64,000 bases of DNA from Tigriopus japonicus (GCA_010645155.1 JAAGOF010000046.1:826921-890920), one strand, 5' to 3'; numbered from the stretch's first letter, positions 20,649 through 34,089 are shown. Numbers and translations are program-made. Notes: a model not told the origin generated them from the sequence alone.

Positions 20649-23600
20649 GTAAGATTAGGAAAGAATATTCATCTGTTCCTTACAAGCACATTCTTAGTCT
20701 CGAAACTCTTAGCTTACCTAGCAAGGCGTCTACAAGAATTATGACTTGTTCCACACCCCGGTTCCATTACGGCAAGCACTTACTACCAGGGTTCCCACAA
20801 CCTGTGCTGCTACTTGTTATTTGATGTTTGGATTACATTACTCTCTCAATTCATGTATCAGAAACCCATAAATGTCACTGATTTTCTTTATGTATTAATT
20901 CCTTCCTGTTGGACGCTTTACAAAAACAAAAGCAGGGAACCCTTGTTTGTTTCTTCATGCAAAAGAGTATGTAGTACCTAAAGAATCGGTTGCTCAGATA
21001 GGATCGTTGAGTAAAGATCCCACTTCCAGTAGGGCTGTCGGTTCTTGAGCTCGGCTTACTCTCATTGGATTCAGTCCTTAGGATCCCCATGGCGAAAGGC
21101 AATAGGGTTGTAAAGATGTCTCCCTCCCTCCTGAGGTTCCTACTGATTCTAGCCAACCATCTTCCAAGTCTGCGTTTTTAAGGGTTGGTTGCTAAATACA
21201 CAGCATCAGCTGATCATGTCTTGCCATATCGCCTATTCCATGATAGAAAATTAAGTAAAGGGAAGGTTTGACGATGAATATTTGTAATCTTACTAATGGT
21301 TTGAATAGGATTCGCTAAATTCCTCTGAACTGTTTAACATAAATGAATGGGATATTGAGAGTGCTTGGCAGGGGGTTGCCAGTCCCACTTTCATTCATTG
21401 GTCGTACCTCAAGCTGATTTTTGGGACGTTTGGGTAGTTCTTTTTCGGGATGAAGGGGCAAGAACATCTCACAATGTTGGTTGGAACGCTCAAACGTTCC
21501 CGCCAAGAATTGCAATAAAGATTCATGGCCTCTAAATCAAAGAGCACTGAGAAATACCTGATCTCAGAGCGTATGCCATTATTCAAATTCCGCGCTTGAA
21601 ATAAAAGATATCATATACATAAAACATGTTTGGCATTTGATCACCAACTCCATTGTGTTTCTCAGCCTTTTGAAGGTTAGCGTGGTTGAATCCGAAAAGT
21701 AAACATTACATAACTGCCGTTATAGCTGAACGCCAATTGAATATCCATTAACACTTCCAAGTTTTTCCCAACCCACAATGAACGATATCATTTGTTGTGT
21801 TCGAGGTTTCCGTTTTAAATTGCTTGCCTTAAGAATGGTATCCGTCACGAGAGTTGACACGCCATTGAAGCACTCTGTGCTCGTTAGAAGAAAAAAAAAA
21901 CATAGTACATTGTCAATTTCTTGTACCTTAAACAGAAAAAAACGGCACAATTGATTGCTCGACGATTTGGCTGTACCTTTTTCCTCGTCAACTATTAATT
22001 TCAGTTTTGAGTGAAAATGTACTTTCCCAATCTGTTGCTAGGAATCGTAAATTCGCTTGCCTTTTCTTATGCCTTTCTAAGAAAAAACAGTAACGTTTGA
22101 GTTGAATATGAAGTGCTTTAAGTTGAAGTGGAATTGTAGGTGGCATTCAAGCATTGATAATCACGAAATTTGAAAACCAAGTCATCGGTCTTTGTTGGTG
22201 TTAATGAGCGATGGTTTCAAGTGGGAAGTTTGCGGTTTTGCCTCAAACCGCCTCTGAAGCGGATCTGCAAATAGGAGTAAAAAAAATAAATGACTACCAC
22301 CACTCGATTTCTTTACTTTGAAATACTTAGATCGGAGCGCCACGCTGACAACCAAATCAAATCTCTTAGGCAATTAAAACAACACGCTAAAGTCATGTAA
22401 TTACCTCCTCCACGGAATGTGTGATTATTTGCTTCAAGTCTTGCTACCAGATCCAACTTGAAGTGAGTGTTACTCCTAGCAAACCGTAACTAAATATACG
22501 GAGTGGCCAAAGGCAAACGCCCCGTCGAATTTTGTCCCAGACAATTACTTTCAAAACATCATTTTTAAGGTAGAGCGCCGTATTTGAAACGCAATTGCAG
22601 CCGGAGAGCCAGCAAATCCATGTTCTTATTGTGTGGCGATAAAATCTTCTCGCACGAAATCAACTCCTGGCAGCCAAGTTCACATTTCAATTAAAAATCT
22701 ATTTAAACTGCATTTCTTTCGGAACACCTTTTCGCGATGCGTTTTTGCAGTCTTATGGCGATCGATCCACTTTACTGGCAATTGACCCAATGGCAGGTCT
22801 CTATGAGAACAATGTCCCGCACCTGCTCAACCTTTAGGTGATGGCGTTACTCGTTCTCCCTGAAAAAGGGCTGCGTGTCTCGAATCAAAGGGGGTCATAA
22901 ATTGCCAGTCAGGATGACAAGTTCTAGCAATTTTTAGCTCGGGTCAATCCACCTGATTGTATCGAAGAGGTTGATCACCAAATTGCCCACTCATTATCTC
23001 ATCCGTCCCAAAAACAAACTTCCTCTCTCTTGGTTTATCTCGATGAGATCAACCGAAAATCGCCATTCGCCATCCAGTCCAAATCTGACGCTTGGGCAAG
23101 AGTCATCTGAGCTAATTGATTTGGGATGTGATCCTCGCCTATGGCACTCTCCCACTCACTCACTCCAAACGGACAATCATCCATCAAGCTCTCTTTCGAT
23201 CTCTCTCGTGGCGCTCTTCCTCTCCAAATCGTTGAAGTACACTTCAAACTTACTAGGATTCGATGGTCGTTCTAGGCACGATCTTGCATCGGTTCGGCTA
23301 AGGTGACGGTCAGCTTTTGGCAGATCACCACGAAGCAAACTGAAGAGCGGATAAGTTTACGTTCAGCAGCTGGAACAGCCCTCCCAGTCAGACACCTCTA
23401 GATTATGTTCGGTTCATCATTGGGCTTTGGGGGCGGGTATCCTTGTTTGGCGAGACAGCCTAATGATACTCTCCATTCAATTACCCAATTAGGGTGTCAA
23501 TTCTTGATTCTCGGCTCCAGCCAGTCAGGATTGTATTGGAGGAAACAATACCGCGAAGGCGGTGGTGACGAAGCAGAAGACGGAGAAGTGATTGAAGCGA

Positions 23601-26600
23601 TCGATTCTCACGATGACCTGCTAGACAACTTTTTCTTCTCAATGTTTGGCTGTGTTTGGACCTCTTCTAAAGAGTCCTCTCCAAACATGGTTGATGTGAA
23701 GCGATGGCCTGGAAGTAAACTCCCGAGTAAATTGACCCTGAACATGGCCATACACGGGCACTCCCACGCTTGACGAGACCTTTGATCACGATTGGTCTCC
23801 AGGAATAAGTTGCTCCATAAATGGGTGAGTCCAAATATGATTCGGAGAACCAGCACTATTTTCCGTGTGGTCCTTCTGGAAAATCCCCCCCAACACCATA
23901 GATGGAGCAAACAGGGAGGGGTCTACGCACAATACCTTTGTGCAGATAAGTAGTGTTAAAAACTCGCAGAGATAGTGACGAGTCCAAGAGTATCGGGACG
24001 AGGGTGGAAAACGAGTCCCGGGAATTGATTCGAGCCCCCATTCCTACGGGTAATAGGGATTATCCGTGTCGCTTCCTTTTGGGCTCTTATTTTCTGCCTG
24101 ACTAGACCTTCCCCAGCGAACTTCTGTGTCTCGTTCCTCTTATTCTATCTCTTCTCTCTGTCTCTGATCCAAGTGGGTTGAAGAGACAACCCTCGAATCA
24201 AAGAACCGTGGCGATGTTTTGCCCTATTTGACACTGGTTTTAGATGCCCCGTTTTGCTCGGGTCAGTGGATGGCCTTAAACTTTTGAGTTCCAGTCTGTG
24301 AATTTAGACATCAAACGAACGGTGTCTTAAATTGGAATAGGCCATATCTGCAGGGGAAGAGAAAGGGCGAGTAATTTATCTTAGAACCCACACAAGGTAG
24401 TCCCAGAATCACTGGGTCCAATCTCACTCCCTCTATATTTTTCTGGCAAACGACGAAGACATGGATAGCTTGATTTAAATGAAACTCCTGTATTTCTCCG
24501 TTTCAGACAAATGTTTCCCCAACTCAAGTTTCGCTTGTCAGGCCTGGACCCAAAATCAAAATACATTCTTCTCTTGGACGTTGTGGCGGCAGATGATCTC
24601 AGATACAAATTTCACAACAGGTGAGACAATTTACGTTCAAAGTTATTCATGATCCAAAGCTCCCACGTTAAGTAGACCACCAGCAACATATTAAGGAACG
24701 GTTAATCGCAAATGCCAATTTGTCGGCATCCCTTGAGTTTCATTAAACCCATGTGGAATGCAGGAGTTTTGCATTGTGTTTTTGTGTTTGAATGACTACT
24801 CTACCCTAATCTGGCGTCACGGACACGAGATGAATCCTTTGCAATCAATTGCTGTTCTGAACTTGTTTGCAAACACTGACGATTACAACTTAGAGCATCG
24901 GAGTCCCTCCCACCCAGATCTTAGAACCAACCGAGTTTGAAACCACTGTGGGAGCACATCGGAATTTTACCTTTGATGTGGTCTTGAAGGACAACAATTA
25001 CATTGGTGAATGAGACCTAGATGTTTCGGCATCTCTCAAGCAATTCTTCGTGTTCCTTTGAGTGGAAGAATTTGCGATCTAAATCAAAAGCATTCCTGCT
25101 CCTACTAATGACATGTCCCTTTGCGAGTGCTCAAATAATTGGCTATTTAAGGTCTCTTTTGAATGATTCCAGTCGGTGGATCATTGCCGGAAAAGCTGAT
25201 CCTGAGATGCCTAAAAGAATGTACATTCATCCGGATAGCCCAGCCACGGGGGAGGTCTGGATGCAGAAGATCGTGTCTTTTCATAAACTCAAACTCACCA
25301 ACAACATTTCGGACAAAAATGGACTGGTAAGTCAATTCAACTAAATCTTAAAATTATTATCGTATGCGTAGTATTCATATCATATCCGGTCGCTCAAGGT
25401 TTTGGCGTAGGCGTTTTTTAAATCTCCTATACTAGACTGCTATTTAATTCAACAATTACTCGTTCTTTTTTCTTGAAACTTTGATTTGTCTTCAAAAACC
25501 TATGCAGTATTTGAATTCTTAGTTGACGTTCGTTTCAAGTTGGGTTAGGGTCGGGCCATAAACATTGTGAGAAGCACCTCCTTCAAAGGTGGAGGATTCT
25601 AAAGCTTTTTCATCTCCCTTTACGTTGGGCTGGACCCTCAAATGAGCCCCTTAACATGGCGTCAGCTCATTTCATTGGCTTGGGCTGTCAATGGCGTGAT
25701 GATATCTTTCTTGTGCTTCACGTCTTCCTCTGGTTTTAGAGACTAATCCAAAAATAGAAGGGAGGATCAAGCAAACTAGAACACTTGGCAAGTCTTCAGC
25801 CACACCAACTTCTCTCATTCTGCATAGTGTAATCATGTTTGGTGTAGCACGTATCAATTATACCTTACCATGCGATATTCAAGCCACCATGGAATGAAGA
25901 AGGAATAGTGTATGGCTCAACCAGTTTGAGAGTGACGCCCATTAGTGGCTCCTCGTCCGTGGGTGGAATCGATTGTCCGATTTGGCTCTCACAGACTTGT
26001 TTGTTGGTTTTGGCTTTGAAAGTGATAAATCCAACACTTTTTCATCTACCAATCCCAGCCACAGCCATCATGGTTTCGTCGATGGTGCCCTCTCTACATG
26101 CAGGTGTGAGGAAATGGGAGTGTTGGCGGCTGATGACAATTTGAGCGACACCCAGGGTTGCCATCGAATTCAGAACGACAAATTTGGTTCCCATTTGGAT
26201 TTGTTGCAAACACCCATAGTTAACGAGAAGATGGGAAAGGGTTGGAAAGGATTGTCATAATTGATGGCATCGTGAAAAGGCGTGGGTTGTCCTTAAATCG
26301 ACCGCATCCCTCACATTTATGGAGCGACGTTTCTTCAGGTGGCAAACCTGAAATCCAAGTGTCAGCTGATGAGGAGAGACTCATTTTTAAAGTGGCGATA
26401 GGTTCCACCTCTGACTGTGTGACAATGACAGCCCTCATTCGTCATACCAGACACTCGCCCTCTATTCTCGTGATGGTTTTGGTCTGCGCCATTACTTTGG
26501 AACCATCTCATCCATGAGGGTTGACGCACTGAGTGAGGCGATTCTATCTGGTTATTCTGAGTGATAATTGGATGTCGTCGCAGTGCTTTGCTTGCGACGA

Positions 26601-29600
26601 GCTTTTGTTCGACCACCAAAGCATGAAAACTCTTCATCATAAAATATTGGTTCAACCACTGCATGAATTACGCTTACGTAACTACCCTCATGCTTACTTG
26701 GTCTGCCAATTAAGATGATTTGAAAGTCTTCGACGCATCACAATGTTGTGACAAGCCTTAAGATTGTCGTTTGTCCAAGTTTTTGAGTGGACGCTTGACA
26801 CTTTCCGATATGATCTTTCGATTCTCGAGATGGGTAGTTTCAAGTCTGTTTTGTTTCAGACTTGCTTAAGTATTTGTTCTGAGCCTCAAATCAACCTTCG
26901 ATGGCATCTCATCAGGATTGGGCAGAACCTTTTGATCTATTTCTGCGTCTCACGAACCGCCAAAAAGAATATGGAAGCCGAAAGACGGTGGCTCTGAAGA
27001 ATTCCCGGCATTTCGTCATTAGTTGCCTTGTCATTCGGATATTTTTTCTCATTCTCTTGCATGCTTAGAGGTGACCATCAAAGACATTCAGATCCCGTCA
27101 CCACTATCACTAACTAACACTTTTATTTGTTTTTGACCATGAAAGCATGTGGGCTACCAGTTCCTTTGTTTCGGATTCCATCCCCGACCAGACGCTTACA
27201 ACACTCTTCGACAGACAGTCGTAAGCTGATTCGGTAGAAAAAGTTTATTTGATTTGAAATCTGTTTAAGTTTGAAAGTGCAAGATGAATCTGACATTAAA
27301 GGTGCCTTTAATCTGATTCTGTTAAATTAGCGGATTAATCTGGCTGGAGCTGGAAAGAAAGAATGTGGTGGTTCTTTTTTTGCTTGAGAGGGCTCTCTCA
27401 GTGCTTCCGAACATGGAAAACCACTCTAAGTGTCGCTCCCAATTGCTCAATGCTCCAAAACCGACCACCAAATGGTTCCGAAGCCGAAAACCTGCTTTTT
27501 CAACATCCCATTCTCGTTCACTCTTTCGTGGCAAAAGAATCGCTATCGCCTGGTTTTCTCATTATTCAGATTGTCACATGGTCTTGAACGATCGTACTTT
27601 CTCGTTGAGTATTGCGATCCACCAAAGGTTCTGACGACAACAACACCCTTAATTACGTCGTTGTACATTTCCGAAACAACTCTCATATCTCTGTCTTCCT
27701 GACTTTCCTTTTCTCACTAAATACATTGATGATGTCTTCTTTATGACCGAAGGGTACTCAGGCTACCCCCTTCAAGCTCACTGATTCTCCCGGTGCAAGA
27801 AGGGATTAACCAAATAGCAAAGTCATTGGAGATCTCTGTTCTCGGTTCGTCGTGCTCCAAATTGTTTCTCGAGTCGTTGGTTACGGCTTCAGTTTGGGGT
27901 GGCCCAAGTGGCTTGACTGGATTCGAGGGGCTTGGAAAGTGGTGAAGTTCGCGCTCAATCTTGCCTAATGGGCTCGGACTCTGGGATTCATTCTAAATTC
28001 CGAGCCTCGGCTTTTAATTGCCCGACTTGAATTATGACTGGATCATCTCAAATATTTTATCTTGTCAACTCTCAGAGCTTGATAGTGGTGGTGGTGGTGG
28101 TGGTGGTTGCTTCTTCGTCTGAGGAAGAAGCCTCCAGGAGTACTGTATACTAGAGAACAGAGAGCCATAACAATCTCTTCACGTTTCATTGTCAGTCAGT
28201 CTATCAAGCAAGCATTGAGTGCACGGTGCTAGGAAAACAAGAAGACGATGAGAGTTGCCTTATCATGGGTGTGGAACCAAGCCGTTGATCATTTGCAAAC
28301 GTTAATGATCCGGCTTTTCCTGTGAAACTCACTCTCACCAACTTGTCTTTCTGGCAGTTCGTTGGAATGCCTCGTTATGCCATCATTGGCATTCATGCAA
28401 AAACACATTGATCCACCTTCAATCATGGCGCACCTTATAGAAACTAGGTTGCACTTCAGAAACAAATTACGGAACAATCCTCAATTAATCTTCCTCCTCA
28501 AATCCAAGTTTGCTCGCTTTCCATACTAAGTGCCTAAGGCCTGATTAGTTAGAAAACAGCCCAGTCATTAATTCCACTCAATGAACACAGAAAGAGGTCC
28601 TTCTTTTCCTCCTCTATAACCCAAGGTCCACTTTGGAAGAGGGTCTCTTTCTTCGTCAAGTCATCAGGATGATTTAAATAGGCCTTCGAGATGGAAGACG
28701 GCGATTGGTCTCGGCAGGATGCAATTGTGACAAGCGAAGAACCAAAGGTGAAAATGTAATCTTGAGAATGGCGCTTTAAAGCATTGTCATCCCCACCACC
28801 AAGTAAGTAGGACACAAGGTTGCTTCTTCGGATGGACCCTCGTCAAACAGGTCAGGTGATGGCGATGATGATCTCTGAATACTTACCAGTCATTATGGAA
28901 AGCATAGAGCTCCCGTGTAGCGCGGCCATTCAACTTGTGAGAAGGTTTTTTTTTAAATCCAATCCATCCATCTATACTCGTTACATGCTTCGAATGCTTG
29001 TTGATAGAAGAGGGAGGCTTCTGCTTTGGCGGCAGAATTGAAAGGTGACGATAGGAAACCTGACCGCGAGAAACAAGCATCACGACTAATGCTACCTACC
29101 TACCATACATACAGTAGTCGAGAAGCACTACATTGAGGGCGACGACAAGCACTCAAATGCTACTGGCATTCTAGCATTCTTCTCAGGCTCGAATCTATTG
29201 TTCAAGGCACTGTGAAGAAAAAACACCTCTCGAAAGACACCAACGCCGTCGAGTAATTAATGTTGACTGCGACCGATGTTTACTCTGTGTCTCTTTTCCC
29301 ATTTTCAGACGATCTTGAACTCGATGCACAAGTATCAGCCCCGATTCCACATTGTCAGAGCCAGTGATATCATGCAATTACCTTATTCGACCTTCAGGAC
29401 TTACGTATTCAGGGAGAGCCAATTTATTGGGGTGACTGCCTATCAAAATGAAAAGGTAGGATGCTCGCTCGATCGAAGCTTGCAGAGGACGAAGATCGGA
29501 TGGAATCGATTTGAGACTCGTCTTTTCGTTCATTGCAGATAACGCAACTCAAAATTGATCACAACCCATTCGCCAAAGGATTTCGTGAGAGCGGAGCCGG

Positions 29601-32347
29601 GAAATCGCAAAAGAAGTGAGTACAGACAGTCATTCTTCTTCGTGCTTCTTGGAAGCGAATCGACTTAATCTGTCTGAATCTGAAATGTTGATTGCTGACA
29701 TGTGAGGAAACTATCTCGTGAACATGGCCACCAAAGACAGTCCTCCTGCCAAGTCGTCTAAATGACTAACGAGACTCAAGCATATCCTCACAAACAACTG
29801 TTTGTGACTCATTCTCCATCTGTTGTCGCCTTTCATTATCTTGAATTCATTATCCCCTCCATCTCTTCCCGTTTCATACCGTCAAAGTGTTTCAAAAGGA
29901 CCCTCATGTTCAGGGCGTCTCTCGGAATCAATTTTTCAAAGCTTTTTTTCTCGTTAATGCTTGCGAATTCAAGCCGATAATGACCGTTTTTTGACGGACG
30001 GCGCGAATTCGTCCAGCTTTAAACAATATTTCCTTGAGTGAAATAATGTGCAAAACTCGGCACTTAGTATCATGGCTCATTTAAAAATAACTTGTCGCAA
30101 GGGAAAGATTCCCAACAATGATCAAACCGAAGAGATACCAAACGAGTTTAATACCTTTGCTTCGACGATGATGAGCTGGCTGACAACCAACAAATTTCCT
30201 GTCAACCCAGGCCAAATGTGCCATCAAACTTCAACTTCCTTGCAATCCAAGCAACTCGAATTAAGGGTCATTTTGACGGGAAAATGACGTCGAGGGGATA
30301 TCAGGATTTCATTTTCCAGATGTTCGTGACATAAACTCTTGGCCAAACTTGGTCTTATACAGGGTGAAGGTTGAAGAAAATAAAAGTAAGAAGGCAGAAA
30401 TCCTTTCTAGATCAAATAAGCCTCAGCTTTTATTCCTCTTTTAAGATTGAAAACAATGCAAGAATCATTGCATTGCTTGCAAGTATTCGCTCTCAAAGAG
30501 TTCTAGCTCACCCTGTGCACGTACGTAGTGATACCCAAGTGTCTGGAAAATGTGCTCCGTTTAAGTTGTTGAGAATGTTTGGGTGGCCTCACTCTGTCAT
30601 CTCAAGTGAGGCGTGGATTCATTGCCTCCCTCCAATGTCAGCCTGCATTGCAACTACTTACGGAGAGTAGTAAAGAGTACTCTTTACCACGGAGACTTTT
30701 CCGTCGCGAACCCCACGTTTTTTGCCCTGTTCATTGCAACCCTAACTTTGTTGAAACTCGTAACAAATATGCTTTAAGCCTGTTGAAGGGGGAGAAGAGA
30801 CAAAAGAGAGCAAATTTTGTGGCAAGCCACGTTTTCACGTCTATTTTTTGTGTCCCGTTTGTGTAGGAAACCCCTGGCCAACGGTCAAGCTCTACAAGCG
30901 TCCATCTCTCGATATGGTTCGAACTCAACCAAAAGCGAGGCATCATCCATTTCATCGGGTCCTGACGAGGACGACGAAGATGAAGGCCTCGATGTTGTGG
31001 GCCTGGATCAACCCGACTTCAAAAACGCAGGTATGTCCTTCGTGAATGGGATGCACCAATGTACACACATACTGTAGGGGGTCGTTCCAAGCGTCTATTT
31101 CCATTGAGCTTTAAAGCATTTTAATCACGGGTGATCATCATCGTCTGGGTTGCGTTTGAAATGGTCTTCTCCAATGGTTGGAGGAATGATGATGTCTTTA
31201 TCTTGAAAAAGAGCCACTTCTGGTCGGTGCAGAGGGAAAATTGCAGAGTCTTGGTTCGGATACCGACGACCTAGATGCCCTCTCGGAGTGGGCTTCTGCT
31301 ATCTTAAGGATGCCCCCGGGACCACCCCGATCGAAAATGACTCTTTTGCCAACGAGATAAGTGTGTGTAATCTGTAACCTTTCAACGAGCCTTGTTACCT
31401 CACAACCAAACGAACGAGCCAACCAACGAACGGAAGATACCAACTACATAAGTACATATACGTAGAGAAGGCAGGCAGAAAGCGAGAAGAAGTGAGCAGT
31501 CCGTAATTGTTGTTGAAATGGAGAGGGAGCAATTACCTCTCGTCCACTTTCGGGTTCAAAGCATCTGGGTGGGTCATGATGTGATGACTAAGAAAGAGGT
31601 AGCCAAATGTACGCCAGGAACACGACCATTTTCTTGGTTTGAAACGAGGTGTAGGTTATGTAGTTAGACTTTGAATTTGGGCATAGTTCTTAGGGATGGA
31701 GTGCAGGTTATATGTGAAAAACCTGTTCAAATAGGTTTTGATTCTTCAGCTTGAGAAACGAGAAAGGGGAATCCGTTTATTTCTAAAGACGAGACCGCCG
31801 TCATGAGAACGGGAATGGGGAAGTGACATTCGTGAGGCGAAGAGCAATTGACTTGAGAAATGGTTCTCCAATTTTCCGGGCTAATCAGTCTCACAAATTC
31901 ACTTGAAGCCTCTTTCTCTCTCTCTCTCTCCCGAAAGGAAAGAAAAATGTCTTCTCCTTACATCCATTCCCCGAGTCAATAAACCTACCACTTACCTACA
32001 AGATAACATTTAGTCGTTGTTGGTAGCTCGCACTCGAGTTTGGTCTGTTGGTTAGTAGTTGGTTGGTTGGTTGGCTGGTTGCCTGTTTCCCTGGCTACGA
32101 ACTACTGAATGCTAGCGAGTGTGTTTGTCGGTATTCCCATTGTTCTTGGTCTCAGCCATTATTTGGTCATGAAAGTGGTAGGACATAAAAGGGGTGAAAA
32201 GGAACAAGACAGAACAAGCCATTCCATTTTATCTCTTCTTTGTAGATTCAAACCCCGGTTTGTTGGCACTAATGGGGTCAGGACGACACTCGGCCACGTC
32301 ACCCTCGTCAACCCTTCCGAGTGGGATCATCCATTCATCCAAAGCCC

Positions 32348-32388
<41 letters not shown>

Positions 32389-33129
32389 CCTCCACCTTCA
32401 TTCGGTGGGAGAAGTTGTGGTAGTCCACCCAAGTCAAAGTCGTCAGCTTTTGATGTCAACTCATTACTAGCAACATCCGTCTCACCCTCGGACCGGCTCA
32501 AATTGAAATTGCCAACTTCCTCACCACCACCTTCCCGACCCTTTCGAACGCCCTCGCCAAAGTACCCTAGTCCCGGGATCAGTCTTGGACCACCGGGTCC
32601 TCCAGCCCCAACGCAGTCTTTTAACCCTTTTCTGCTTCACCCTAACCTATATCAACACTTTCTGGCCACATCAGGTGCCACCCATCCTCCAATCAATCCA
32701 GCCATGCTTCTCAATGCTCATTTGGCCTTGGCGGCCCAACAGAATATGTTCTCCGTTCATGGAAACAATCACCATGGTGGTCCTATGGGTCCATTTATGG
32801 ACCACATGAGAGCCAATCGGTTCTCGCCTTATCCCACTACAACATCACCATCCTCAGTTTCGAGCTTGGGTCGAACCTCGACTGACCACTCCAAGACCTC
32901 GGGATCAGCTTTCAAGACGATTGCGCCAAGAGTCTCCAATTCACCAGATAACATCCAAAAGATGTCCGAAAGTGAATCTACCTCGAAAGGTAGCCAAGAG
33001 TCTGAAGACAAATCAAGTAATATTGCCGGTATGGAGAAACTGGTGAACGGTCTTAACGGTGGAGCCAGCAGTGGTGGTTCTCAATTCGGAATATCTCATG
33101 CCTCGGACTCACGCGAGATCTCAGCTTGA
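20299..33129 (+). CDS. omb: T-box transcription factor, optomotor-blind/bifid (Tbx2/Tbx3 class)
   Basis: Nuclear T-box factor of the Tbx2 subfamily, generally a repressor that patterns appendages, eye and neural tissue. Coding exons are 20299-20648, 24507-24620, 25173-25326, 29309-29455, 29539-29615, 30867-31030 and 32246-33129, giving 629 aa. Every junction is GT/AG and phases agree (2,2,0,0,2,1). The T-box spans about residues 92-278 with [57 protein letters not shown] and NPFAKGF. Subfamily marks are MAFHP near the N-terminus, [21 protein letters not shown] (527-532) and MEKLVNGL near the C-terminus. It is shorter than fly Omb (roughly 970 aa) and close to vertebrate Tbx2/3. An ATG at 20320 (MAFHP) is an alternative start. 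Confidence 0.97.
20649..24506 (+). other. omb intron 1 (3.9 kb)
   Basis: Non-coding interval between exons 1 and 2. I recognise no nested gene or transposon. Large early introns of T-box genes often hold enhancers, but no specific site can be supported here. Confidence 0.7.
24507..24620 (+). CDS. omb: omb exon 2
   Basis: Encodes residues 117-154 ([14 protein letters not shown] through [13 protein letters not shown]). The acceptor is TCTCCGTTTCAG and the donor GTGAGA. Phase 2 on both sides. Confidence 0.96.
24621..25172 (+). other. omb intron 2 (552 bp)
   Basis: Non-coding spacer between exons 2 and 3; nothing else recognised. Confidence 0.7.
25173..25326 (+). CDS. omb: omb exon 3
   Basis: Encodes residues 155-206, from SRW through DKNGL, with [13 protein letters not shown] and [13 protein letters not shown]. 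The acceptor is GATTCCAG and the donor GTAAGT. It leaves in phase 0. Confidence 0.97.
25327..29308 (+). other. omb intron 3 (4.0 kb)
   Basis: Non-coding interval with a (GTG)n run at 28085-28107. No nested gene is recognised. Short open frames are at chance level. Confidence 0.7.
28085..28107 (+). repeat. (GTG)n microsatellite
   Basis: An uninterrupted run of about seven GTG units in omb intron 3. Confidence 0.9.
29309..29455 (+). CDS. omb: omb exon 4
   Basis: Encodes residues 207-255: [18 protein letters not shown], then [31 protein letters not shown]. Most T-box proteins have Pro-Glu-Thr after YVF; here it reads Arg-Glu-Ser. The acceptor is CCATTTTCAG and the donor GTAGG. Confidence 0.96.
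29539..29615 (+). CDS. omb: omb exon 5
   Basis: Encodes residues 256-280: [18 protein letters not shown] then a basic tail GKSQKK. It follows a compact 83-base intron. The acceptor is TTCATTGCAG and the donor GTGAGT. Confidence 0.96.
29616..30866 (+). other. omb intron 5 (1.25 kb)
   Basis: Non-coding spacer between exons 5 and 6; nothing else recognised. Confidence 0.7.
30867..31030 (+). CDS. omb: omb exon 6
   Basis: Encodes residues 281-335: [17 protein letters not shown], a serine-rich stretch, then the acidic run [16 protein letters not shown]. It is less conserved than the T-box, but both phases (2 in, 1 out) and splice sites fit its neighbours. Confidence 0.88.
31031..32245 (+). other. 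omb intron 6 (1.2 kb)
   Basis: Non-coding spacer with a (CT)n run at about 31911-31932 and a (GGTT)n tract near 32048-32082; no exon recognised. Confidence 0.65.
32246..33129 (+). CDS. omb: omb exon 7 (last exon)
   Basis: Encodes residues 336-629: a 14-residue polyglutamine (370-383), a proline-rich part, FNPFLLHP (461-468), RFSPYP (527-532), a serine-rich part and [14 protein letters not shown] (595-608), then TGA. The RFSPY and (M/I)xKLVxGL blocks occur in the C-terminal regulatory part of Tbx2/3 proteins. Confidence 0.95.
32347..32388 (+). repeat. (CAA)14 polyglutamine tract in omb
   Basis: Fourteen CAA codons with no CAG interruption, in frame, coding residues 370-383 and followed by PPPSF. 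Confidence 0.97.
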
Positions 33130-33191
33130 TCCTTCTTCCTTCGGTTCTTTTCGTTTTCTTTGTTCAAGTTTTAAAAGAGAAAAAAGCAAGA

Positions 33192-33197
33192 ATAAAG
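33192..33197 (+). promoter_or_regulatory. omb poly(A) signal
   Basis: AATAAA 63 bases after the stop codon, in an A-rich context. If this is the only site the 3' UTR is very short; longer forms may use later sites. Confidence 0.6.
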
Positions 33198-34064
33198 TTC
33201 TCTTTCTGACTGACCAGGAATTCATTTTATCCCCTCATTAGATGTGGAACGATGGCGTTATCGCGTGATGGTATCTGGTCAATGGATCCAGTGCCAATTA
33301 TTGGCTCTTACTACATGAGTTCTACATTAGACCCTTGAGTATCTTCAAAGTGCGGTGCCGACCTCCTTCCCCAAGTCGTTCCAATGCCACCTTTTTTAGC
33401 TTGACATTGGCTTGATCCATAATTTAACTCAATAATGCCCTTTATTCCCCCGCAATGATTGTAGCCAGTAATGTACAAATGCTGCGGTCGCACTAAAGTG
33501 AGATGCCATAAAAAGAGACTCTATTACTCTATCAAATCCAAAAGTAACCTCGGCCAATTGTTGTCCACTTTAATACAGTCCCCACGAATGTGTACGTACT
33601 TGTAATGCCACCGGGGCAATAATGGCTCGATCATTTATTTCGGGGGCCTATTATGAGTCCACTAAAGGGTGTATCAAATGGCTTTTTGAGCATCGGCAAA
33701 GGAGCTGCTGGTCTTAAGTGACATTCCTTGGCCCAGCTACCCAAAAGAGTCCATTCCCGATTCAGGTTTTACGAGGGGTACGAACTAAAAAATTGATCTC
33801 CTTTTCGCAAGAGTTATCCCACACAAAAATCGAGTGGCAAATAACGTCTTTTGGGAAAGTTTCCCTCTGGACTACTTGTATTCCGAACTTCTTGGCTAAG
33901 TAATTTAATAGCGACGGAAAGCGCTTCGGCGACAACAAAGTCTGAGATGGAAGCACAAATCCTTTTAAATGAGACACATCATGGCTATTAATCGCGACTT
34001 GAGCTGCGCATGTGAATTTCAACTTCGGGAGACGAAAAAAAAACTCGAGGGGAAGAGTGAGTGA

Positions 34065-34089
34065 GGTTGGTTGGTTGGATGGTTGGTTC
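34065..34089 (+). repeat. (GGTT)n microsatellite
   Basis: About six GGTT/GGAT units. Confidence 0.9.
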
